The translations under genes and the position numbers were made by a program. The notes beneath the pieces are model-generated. The model saw only the letters and a program-made list of their open reading frames with translations. It made no database searches and was not told the origin of the DNA. A stretch of 33,305 nucleotides of DNA from Flavisolibacter sp. (GTDB lineage: Bacteria > Bacteroidota > Bacteroidia > Chitinophagales > Chitinophagaceae), in NCBI GenBank assembly GCA_028288675.1, contig JAQBNG010000015.1:1-33305 (forward strand), written 5' to 3'. Below are positions 15,776-21,556 of this stretch, in pieces (within the stretch, counting starts at the first letter, position 1; the number at the start of each line of letters is the position of its first letter).

Positions 15776-16414
15776 ATGAAGACAATTACAATCGAAGGAC
15801 AACTGAGGACCGAACATGGCAAAGGAGCCACCCGCCTGCTTCGCTCTCAGGAACTTGTGCCTGGTGTAATTTACGGGGGTGCACAGGAAATTAATTTTTC
15901 TGCTCCGGCCAAGGCTTTTAAAGCTTTGGTTTACACACCAAGCTTTCAGTTAGCAGATGTTACCGTTGATGGTACAACTTACCGTTGCATTTTGAAAGAT
16001 CTGCAATTTGGTAAAGTAAGCGACGAGCTTATTCACATTGATTTACTGGAATTGGTTGAAGACAAAAAGGTAATAGCCCAAATTCCATTGAAGTTCACAG
16101 GCGTGGCCAGTGGTGTTAAAGCCGGCGGGCGTCTGGTTCCAAAAATGAAAACATTGAAAGTAAAAACCTATCCAAAATATTTGCGTGAGCAAATTGAGGT
16201 AGCTGTTGATGCTTTGGAAATTGGCGAAAACCTTCGGGTACAGGACGTAAAGGATGAGAATTATGAGCTGATGAACTCACCACGCATTCCCATTGTTTCT
16301 GTAGTTACTACACGTGCCCTGCGCCAGGAAGAAGCTTCCGGTGGTGGTGCCGCTCCTGCTAAGGGTGCTGCTGCTAAAGCCGCTCCTGCAAAGGCTGCTC
16401 CTGCAAAAAAATAA
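15776..16414 (+). CDS. rplY: 50S ribosomal protein bL25 (Ctc/TL5 type)
   Basis: bL25 binds 5S rRNA on the large subunit. The 212-residue long form has the 5S-binding N-terminal domain at about 1-92 (IEGQLRTEHGKGATRLLRSQ, VPGVIYGG, YRCILKDLQFGKVSDELIHI) and the C-terminal Ctc/TL5 beta domain at about 95-185 (IPLKFTGVASGVKAGGRL, YPKYLREQIEVAVDALEIGE). The last 25 residues are an Ala/Lys/Pro tail (APAKGAAAKAAPAKAAPAKK), low-complexity and positively charged, as often seen in Bacteroidota bL25. A terminator follows. Confidence 0.97.
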   Translation: MKTITIEGQLRTEHGKGATRLLRSQELVPGVIYGGAQEINFSAPAKAFKALVYTPSFQLADVTVDGTTYRCILKDLQFGKVSDELIHIDLLELVEDKKVIAQIPLKFTGVASGVKAGGRLVPKMKTLKVKTYPKYLREQIEVAVDALEIGENLRVQDVKDENYELMNSPRIPIVSVVTTRALRQEEASGGGAAPAKGAAAKAAPAKAAPAKK

Positions 16415-16431
16415 GAAATTTTTTTTATTAT

Positions 16432-16460
16432 AATCCCGCTCACAAGGCGGGATTTTTTTT
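16432..16460 (+). terminator. Rho-independent terminator after rplY
   Basis: Stem AATCCCGC (16432-16439) with GCGGGATT (16447-16454), a 7-base loop and a run of T to 16460. It separates rplY from pth. Confidence 0.9.
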
Positions 16461-16610
16461 CACAAGGTTGGCCGAATGTCTAATGATGTCAGGCTCTTTG
16501 AAGAAAATCTAAAAGCCTGCTCTTAGCTATGAGGTGTAAAGACATATAAATGCATGAACTTTTCAGGCAATGATCCTTTCAATCTTTCTCTAATCCTGAT
16601 AAATCGCGGT

Positions 16611-16618
16611 TATTTTTG
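16611..16618 (+). promoter_or_regulatory. pth -7 box TATTTTTG
   Basis: An exact TAnnTTTG match that ends five bases before the pth ATG, so a transcript would start at or next to the start codon. TTTC at 16585-16588 is a weak -33 candidate with a 22-base spacer. Confidence 0.5.
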
Positions 16619-16623
16619 TAGGC

Positions 16624-17199
16624 ATGAAATTTTTGATTGTTGGTTTAGGAAATGTGGGGACCGAATATGCTAATACCCGCCATAACATTGGTTTCGATGT
16701 GGCAATGGCTTTTATTACAAAGCATGGAGGCCAGATGCGGCAAGACCGTTTAGCTTATGTAGCTGATGTAAAATGGAAGGGAAAAGTATTTGTTTGCATT
16801 TGTCCTACAACATTTATGAATCTTAGTGGCAAGGCGGTTAAATATTGGATGGATAAAGAGAAGATTGACCTCCAGAATATGCTGGTGATCGTTGATGATC
16901 TAGCGCTTCCGCTAAATAAAATAAGATTACGGGCTGGTGGTAGTGACGCAGGCCATAATGGACTGAAAAGTATTCAGGAAGTATTGGCAACCACAGACTA
17001 TCCAAAACTGCGTTTTGGTATTGGCAACAATTATCCGAAAGGAGCACAAGTGGCTTTTGTATTAAGTAAGTGGCTGAAAGAAGAAGAGCCGGTTGTGAAG
17101 AAGAAAATTGAAACCTGTATAGAAGCCATCGAAACCTTTGCAACGGCTGGCATGAGTAATGCCATGAACAAATTCAATAAAGTTGAAATCACATTATGA
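16624..17199 (+). CDS. pth: peptidyl-tRNA hydrolase
   Basis: Pth cleaves the ester bond of peptidyl-tRNA released from stalled ribosomes. The 191 residues fit the family. Visible motifs: VGLGNVGTEYANTRHNIGFD with Tyr15 and catalytic His20, FMNLSG with Asn66, VDDLALPLNKIRLRAGGS with the Asp that activates the His, and GHNGLKSI with Asn112. The usual GGSAGGHNG reads GGSDAGHNG here, a mild change. It has its own promoter after the rplY terminator. Confidence 0.97.
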   Translation: MKFLIVGLGNVGTEYANTRHNIGFDVAMAFITKHGGQMRQDRLAYVADVKWKGKVFVCICPTTFMNLSGKAVKYWMDKEKIDLQNMLVIVDDLALPLNKIRLRAGGSDAGHNGLKSIQEVLATTDYPKLRFGIGNNYPKGAQVAFVLSKWLKEEEPVVKKKIETCIEAIETFATAGMSNAMNKFNKVEITL

Positions 17200-17353
17200 A
17201 GATAAAAATTAATTTATTTACTTTGACGCACCAACTGGTTTAAAACCACCATTTCTAGTCCAATCTTCCCTTGTAAAACTTCTAAATATAAAGGATAAAC
17301 AATGCACAAAAGCGTCAGTATCCTTTCGTATTTAACCATAAACTTAAACATGT
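17200..17353. other. intergenic stretch, nothing recognised
   Basis: 154 bases between pth and the FAH-family gene. I see no hairpin terminator, no clear -7 box and no open frame with a convincing start. Confidence 0.3.
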
Positions 17354-17965
17354 ATGAAAATATTTTGCGTTGGCCGGAACTATGTCGATCATGCTAAAGA
17401 ACTGAACAATGACATTCCCGATGAGCCGGTAATTTTTATGAAGCCTAAAAGTGCTTTGCTCCAGCCTCACACTCCTTTTTATTATCCAGAGTTTACCAAT
17501 GAACTGCACTACGAATGTGAATTGGTTTTACGCGTTGCTAAAAACGGAAAGTATATACAGGAAAAATTCGCCAATAAATATTATGATGCTGTTACCGCTG
17601 GTATTGACTTTACCGCCCGTGATCTTCAAACCGAGCTAAAGCAAAAAGGCCTTCCCTGGGAGAAAGCCAAGGCGTGGGATAATTCAGCCGTAGTTGGTAA
17701 ATGGGTTCCGTTTACCGGGCTCAAAGACCGGCACAGAATTGAGTTCTCCCTTCAAAAAAATAAAGAGCTGGTGCAGAAAGGAAATTCAGAAGAAATGCTT
17801 TTTGATTTCGATTATATTGTTTCTTACATATCCAACTTTTTTTCCATCAACATCGGTGACCTGATTTTTACCGGCACGCCAGCTGGTGTAGGCGAGATAG
17901 TGGTTGGCGACGAAATAGAAGGCTTCATGGAAGAACAAAGCATGTTTAAGCTGGAGGTGAAATAA
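17354..17965 (+). CDS. fumarylacetoacetate hydrolase (FAH) family protein
   Basis: 203 residues, the short single-domain form. The N-terminus MKIFCVGRNYVDHAKELNND and EPVIFMKPKSALL are typical. The divalent metal ligands are visible as Glu54 and Glu56 in YECELVLRV and Asp85 in AGIDFTARDLQ. KAWDNSAVVGKW, DFDYIVSYIS and the C-terminal GDLIFTGTPAGVG complete the family pattern. Relatives include acylpyruvases, oxaloacetate decarboxylases/tautomerases and 2-hydroxyhepta-2,4-diene-1,7-dioate isomerases. The sequence alone does not decide the substrate. No aromatic-degradation genes are nearby, so a housekeeping role such as oxaloacetate tautomerase is plausible inference. A terminator follows. Confidence 0.93.
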   Translation: MKIFCVGRNYVDHAKELNNDIPDEPVIFMKPKSALLQPHTPFYYPEFTNELHYECELVLRVAKNGKYIQEKFANKYYDAVTAGIDFTARDLQTELKQKGLPWEKAKAWDNSAVVGKWVPFTGLKDRHRIEFSLQKNKELVQKGNSEEMLFDFDYIVSYISNFFSINIGDLIFTGTPAGVGEIVVGDEIEGFMEEQSMFKLEVK

Positions 17966-18003
17966 CACCTTACCCGAGCCCTGCTTTTATGCTATATACT
18001 TTT

Positions 18004-18033
18004 AACTCAGTCATGCTCTTTGATTGAGTTTTT
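18004..18033 (+). terminator. terminator after the FAH-family gene
   Basis: Stem AACTCAGTCA (18004-18013) with TGATTGAGTT (18021-18030), 10 pairs with one G-U, a 7-base loop, then T bases. Confidence 0.7.
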
Positions 18034-18213
18034 CTTTATGGGTAGCAAACTATAGTGCATTATTTAGCTTTTGTTGCACAGTTTATGCTAAGACCTCGGA
18101 AGTATACTCTTTTGCGTTCTTTTCGCTATTCATCATCTTCAATCATAAGAGATTTTGTGCGCTGATGATTTCTATTGAGGGCTATGAGAGTGCTGGGGTT
18201 TTTGAGCGGAGTG

Positions 18214-18221
18214 TATATTTG
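18214..18221 (+). promoter_or_regulatory. -7 box TATATTTG for the E1 gene
   Basis: An exact TAnnTTTG match 16 bases upstream of the ATG at 18238. A longer in-frame start at 18175 would lie upstream of this box, which supports the shorter protein. No good -33 element is visible at the expected spacing. Confidence 0.5.
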
Positions 18222-18237
18222 CAGCCACTCGAAATCT

Positions 18238-20298
18238 ATGATAGATCGCAACTTGCTCCTGCATGCGTACCGGCTGATGTACAGTGCAAAATTGATGGCT
18301 GAAACATATGAAGCTAACCGCCAGGTAACAAAATATGTACACTCTACTTCCCGTGGGCACGAAGCCATTCAATTAGCAACCGCCTTTAATTTACTGCCAC
18401 AGGATTGGATAAGCCCTTACTATCGCGATGAAAGCATGCTGCTCGGTATGGGATGGACGCCCTATCAATTAATGCTGCAATTATTAACTAAAGCAGACGA
18501 CCCTTTTACCGGTGGAAGGAGCTATTATTCTCACCCAAATTCACGGGCCGGAGATAAGCCTAAGATTATTCATCAAAGCAGTGCTACCGGTATGCAGGTA
18601 ATACCTACAACCGGAGTGGCGCAGGGTATTCAATACAAAGAACGAACAGGCAATAAGCAATTGGCAATTGGCAATGAAGAGCAGCCCGTTGTTGTTTGTT
18701 CACTTGGTGATGCATCAATGACAGAAGGTGAAGTAAGCGAGGCCTTGCAATTTGCTGTATTGAAACAATTACCCATAATTTATTTAGTGCAGGATAATGA
18801 ATGGGGTATAAGTGTTTCGGCAGAGGAAGGACGTGCAATGGATGCTTACGAATACGCAGAAGGCTTTAAAGGCTTAAATAAAACCAGGGTTGACGGTACT
18901 GATTTTTTTGAAAGCTATCTAGCGATGCAGAACGTTGTTGCAGATGTACGTACACATCGCCGCCCGTGGCTGGTTCATGCAAAATGCTGCCTGCTTAATC
19001 ATCATACAAGCGGTGTACGCAAAGAATTTTATCGTACAGAAGACGACCTGGCTAAACATGCCTGCAGCGATCCATATATAAAATTCAGAGCGGTTATTGT
19101 TGATGATTTTGGAGACGACTTTTTAAAACAAATAGAAGAAGAGGTACGAACACAAATAAAGGAAAGTTTTGATAGAGCCGTTGCTGCACCTGAGCCTGAT
19201 ATATCAAAGGTTATGGACCATGTATTTGCTCCAACACCCGTGATAGAAGAGAAGGGAGAAAGGGCGCCTGCCGGCAACGAAAAAGTACCAATGGTAGATG
19301 CCGCTTTATTTGCAATTCGTGAGTTAATGGAAGAGAATGAAGAATGCCTTTTGTACGGGCAGGATGTAGGCAAACGATTAGGCGGGGTGTTTCGGGAAGC
19401 GGCTACATTAGGCGAGCAGTTTGGTGACCACCGGGTATTTAATACTGCTATTCAGGAAGCTTATATAATTGGTTCTACTGTTGGCATGAGCGCTGTGGGT
19501 TTAAGGCCAATTGTGGAAGTTCAGTTTGCCGATTATATATACCCCGGCTTCAATCAACTGGTAACAGAAATTTCCAAATCATGCTATCTCTCTTGCGGCA
19601 AGTTTCCGGTATCAACTATCATTCGTGTGCCTATTGGTGCATATGGTGGTGGTGGCCCTTATCATAGCGGAAGCATTGAATCAACGTTGTTAACCATTAA
19701 GGGAATTAAGATTGCTTACCCCAGTAATGCGGCTGATATGAAGGGGTTGATGAAAGCCGCCTACTATGATCCAAATCCCGTGGTAATGCTGGAACATAAA
19801 GGTTTGTACTGGAGTAAAGTACCGGGTACGGAAGAAGCAAAAATGGTTGAACCTTCTGCTGATTACCTACTACCGTTTGGTAAAGGAGCAGTTGCATTGC
19901 ATGCTTCAGATGATGCAATTTCTACTGGTGAAACAGTTTGTGTTATTACATACGGAATGGGTGTGTACTGGGCGAAAGCCGCCGCTAAAAACTTCGATTC
20001 CCAAATTGAAATTATTGACCTGCGCACACTGGTTCCTTTAGATGAAGAACTCATTTTTTCAACTGTAAAAAAGCATGGTAAATGTTTGGTGCTTACCGAA
20101 GAACAACAAAATAATTCTTTTGCAGAAGCATTGGCTGGTCGCATTTCAAAAGCCTGCTTTCAATGGCTGGATGCACCGGTGGAAGTGTTAGGGGCATTGA
20201 ACTTACCTGCGGTTCCATTGAACACTGGGTTGGAAGCGGCGATGTTGCCTAATGCGTCGAAGTTAGAAGAGCGGTTAAGGCAGTTACTTTCATACTAA
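18238..20298 (+). CDS. 2-oxoacid dehydrogenase E1 component, fused alpha and beta subunits
   Basis: 686 residues from the ATG at 18238. The thiamine-diphosphate E1 decarboxylates a 2-oxoacid and passes the acyl group to lipoyl-E2. E1-alpha occupies about 1-340: YVHSTSRGHEAIQLA, SPYYRDESMLLGMGWTPYQL, SHPNSRAG, and the ThDP motif GDASMTEGEVSEAL (from 157) ending at QDNEWGIS. E1-beta follows from about 360: LLYGQDVGKRLGGVFREA, FNTAIQEAYIIGSTVGMSA, VEVQFADYIYPGFNQL, RVPIGAYGGGGPYHSGS and IEIIDLRTLVPLDEE. The fused layout is common in Bacteroidota and usually called branched-chain 2-oxoacid dehydrogenase, but the substrate is not certain. Residues about 136-147 are encoded by a heptad DNA repeat and look like an added loop just before the ThDP-binding segment. 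Confidence 0.93.
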   Translation: MIDRNLLLHAYRLMYSAKLMAETYEANRQVTKYVHSTSRGHEAIQLATAFNLLPQDWISPYYRDESMLLGMGWTPYQLMLQLLTKADDPFTGGRSYYSHPNSRAGDKPKIIHQSSATGMQVIPTTGVAQGIQYKERTGNKQLAIGNEEQPVVVCSLGDASMTEGEVSEALQFAVLKQLPIIYLVQDNEWGISVSAEEGRAMDAYEYAEGFKGLNKTRVDGTDFFESYLAMQNVVADVRTHRRPWLVHAKCCLLNHHTSGVRKEFYRTEDDLAKHACSDPYIKFRAVIVDDFGDDFLKQIEEEVRTQIKESFDRAVAAPEPDISKVMDHVFAPTPVIEEKGERAPAGNEKVPMVDAALFAIRELMEENEECLLYGQDVGKRLGGVFREAATLGEQFGDHRVFNTAIQEAYIIGSTVGMSAVGLRPIVEVQFADYIYPGFNQLVTEISKSCYLSCGKFPVSTIIRVPIGAYGGGGPYHSGSIESTLLTIKGIKIAYPSNAADMKGLMKAAYYDPNPVVMLEHKGLYWSKVPGTEEAKMVEPSADYLLPFGKGAVALHASDDAISTGETVCVITYGMGVYWAKAAAKNFDSQIEIIDLRTLVPLDEELIFSTVKKHGKCLVLTEEQQNNSFAEALAGRISKACFQWLDAPVEVLGALNLPAVPLNTGLEAAMLPNASKLEERLRQLLSY
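18645..18679 (+). repeat. 7-nt-period repeat inside the E1 coding region (element F)
   Basis: Five heptads in a row: aacaggc, aataagc, aattggc, aattggc, aatgaag. They stay in frame and encode a short polar segment, GNKQLAIGNE. The first 16 bases are identical to 23811-23826 in the tamL signal region, which is antisense to its gene. Confidence 0.75.
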
Positions 20299-20492
20299 AT
20301 TATAAGGTGCTCTATTTTGATATTGTATCCACTTAAGTTCATGACAGTGCTAAGAACTGATGTGTCTTGCGAGAAAAAACGTTAGTAAAAGTCACTGTGG
20401 CGAAGTCACATCGGAGAAGAGAATAGGATCTCAAATGTTGAGAATATATTCTTCATTCGCCATTCCATAAATAAAATGTTATGCGGTGTATA
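20299..20492. other. intergenic stretch between E1 and the KptA gene
   Basis: 194 bases downstream of the E1 stop and downstream of kptA (convergent). I see no strong terminator. It holds the left inverted repeat at 20341-20351 and otherwise nothing I recognise. Confidence 0.3.
20341..20351 (+). repeat. left inverted repeat flanking the KptA gene
   Basis: ATGACAGTGCT, the exact reverse complement of 21453-21463. After five unmatched bases the similarity resumes (CTGATG against TTGATG). No direct duplication is visible outside the pair. Confidence 0.45.
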
Positions 20493-21341
20493 TCACTTTA
20501 GGCCGTAGAAAGATTGTTGGTCATTCCACAATCCTTTTTCAATCCACTCTTCAATAGATTTATACTTCTCAATGTTAGGCCATCTATCAACGTCTTGTTC
20601 TCTTTTTGTATAGGTCAGATGAACCATATAGCATATTCCTGTCTCCTGATCTTGAAACAAAGTATCATCAGAAGCAGAAGACTTCCAAATAGCTTTTAAG
20701 TTATTTAAATGTTGATATAAGAAGTGTAATCGTCTATTTCCAATCTCCCTTTTAAGTTCGTTAATAAAATGGCTGTCAATGTTCTCAATAGAGAACCATG
20801 GTCTAAATCTTAAGTATTGTGTTGGAATAGGAGTTGTTAGCCAAACATTATCACTTGTCTGGAAGAAGACCCATCCATTCTTGACTAAATATTCTGTTTC
20901 TATTTCAATGATAATCGGTTTGCCATGTCTTTTTCCTACGCTTATTGCAGTCTCTTCTGTTTCAGATAAGTGAACGAACTGTCTATTCATGGATAGCAAT
21001 CCTTGTTCAGAAATTTTTAAAACACTTCTCACAGATGTACCATGATATAGTATTTCAGGAGGATGTTTTATTTTATCTTCTAATGTTACAGCAACTGAAT
21101 GCCCATGTGTAGCTCTTATTCTATTGCTACTTGCATCAACTTCCCAGCGCACCTTATCAAAACTGTTGTTTAGTAGAAGTAAATCTTGCAATTCTATTTC
21201 GAGGTTTCTACAATGTAATGCTTGAAGTAGTTGTTCTATGGAAATCCATCCAAACTCATCCATCGTGAATCCAGCATCTTCAGGATTGTGTCTTAGCCAG
21301 TAACTAATTAATTTACTTGTTTGTTTTGAAGGCGCTTTCAT
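20493..21341 (-). CDS. kptA: RNA 2'-phosphotransferase (Tpt1/KptA) with an extra C-terminal domain
   Basis: Tpt1/KptA moves an internal RNA 2'-phosphate to NAD+, giving ADP-ribose 1'',2''-cyclic phosphate and nicotinamide. Residues 1 to about 182 are a full KptA: SYWLRHNPEDAG with catalytic Arg17 and His18, RIRATHGHS with Arg76, ILYHGTS, and LLSMNRQFVHLS with Arg120. So the Arg-His-Arg-Arg set appears intact. Bacterial KptA is usually about 180 residues; this one has 282. The extra 100 residues (from FSIENIDSHFINELKREIGN) include HFLYQHLNNLKAIWKSSASD, DTLFQDQETGICYMVHLTY and WPNIEKYKSIEEWIEKGLW. This resembles, from memory, small stand-alone proteins of unknown function carrying DDxLF and VHLT motifs. 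An AAGGA lies six bases before the ATG, a Shine-Dalgarno uncommon in Bacteroidota. Short inverted repeats flank the gene; transfer is plausible. Confidence 0.88.
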   Translation of the reverse strand: MKAPSKQTSKLISYWLRHNPEDAGFTMDEFGWISIEQLLQALHCRNLEIELQDLLLLNNSFDKVRWEVDASSNRIRATHGHSVAVTLEDKIKHPPEILYHGTSVRSVLKISEQGLLSMNRQFVHLSETEETAISVGKRHGKPIIIEIETEYLVKNGWVFFQTSDNVWLTTPIPTQYLRFRPWFSIENIDSHFINELKREIGNRRLHFLYQHLNNLKAIWKSSASDDTLFQDQETGICYMVHLTYTKREQDVDRWPNIEKYKSIEEWIEKGLWNDQQSFYGLK

Positions 21342-21452
21342 AATATATCCTTAGTAGTTGCATTACCGCAACTTCTTGTTTCCAAACTTAGATTATTATC
21401 AATGTGTATCAGAGCACATCATTCCCGCTATGAATAATTATCATCAATAGAA

Positions 21453-21463
21453 AGCACTGTCAT
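21453..21463 (-). repeat. right inverted repeat flanking the KptA gene
   Basis: AGCACTGTCAT on the plus strand, an 11-base perfect inverse copy of 20341-20351. Together the pair brackets a 1.1-kb unit that holds only kptA. Confidence 0.45.
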
Positions 21464-21493
21464 CAAAACCAAATTAACTTTTCTATTAACATC

Positions 21494-21522
21494 AAAAAAA
21501 TCCCGGCAAAAGCGCCGGGATT
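21494..21522 (-). terminator. Rho-independent terminator of the tamB-tamL operon
   Basis: On the minus strand the stem AATCCCGGC / GCCGGGATT (21499-21507 with 21514-21522) is followed by a run of T (plus-strand A at 21494-21500). It lies about 35 bases past the tamL stop. Confidence 0.9.
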
Positions 21523-21556
21523 AAAATTATTAGCAGCAATGGGCAATCCGAAATTT

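Larger units (their letters stand above)
21342..21556. other. intergenic stretch upstream of kptA and downstream of tamL
   Basis: 215 bases. It contains the kptA ribosome-binding site, the right inverted repeat (21453-21463) and the tamL terminator (21494-21522). No exact TAnnTTTG promoter box for kptA is obvious. Confidence 0.3.

Noticed and set aside
18175-18237. An N-terminal extension of E1 (21 residues)
   Set aside because: It would translate through the TATATTTG promoter box, and the conserved E1 fold begins after the ATG at 18238.
18024-18302. A 92-codon frame upstream of and overlapping the E1 start
   Set aside because: It starts inside the FAH terminator hairpin and runs over the E1 promoter and first codons in another frame.
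20299-20492. A small RNA or attachment site downstream of E1
   Set aside because: No tRNA-like fold, no strong terminator and no direct repeats seen; only the flanking inverted repeat is reported.
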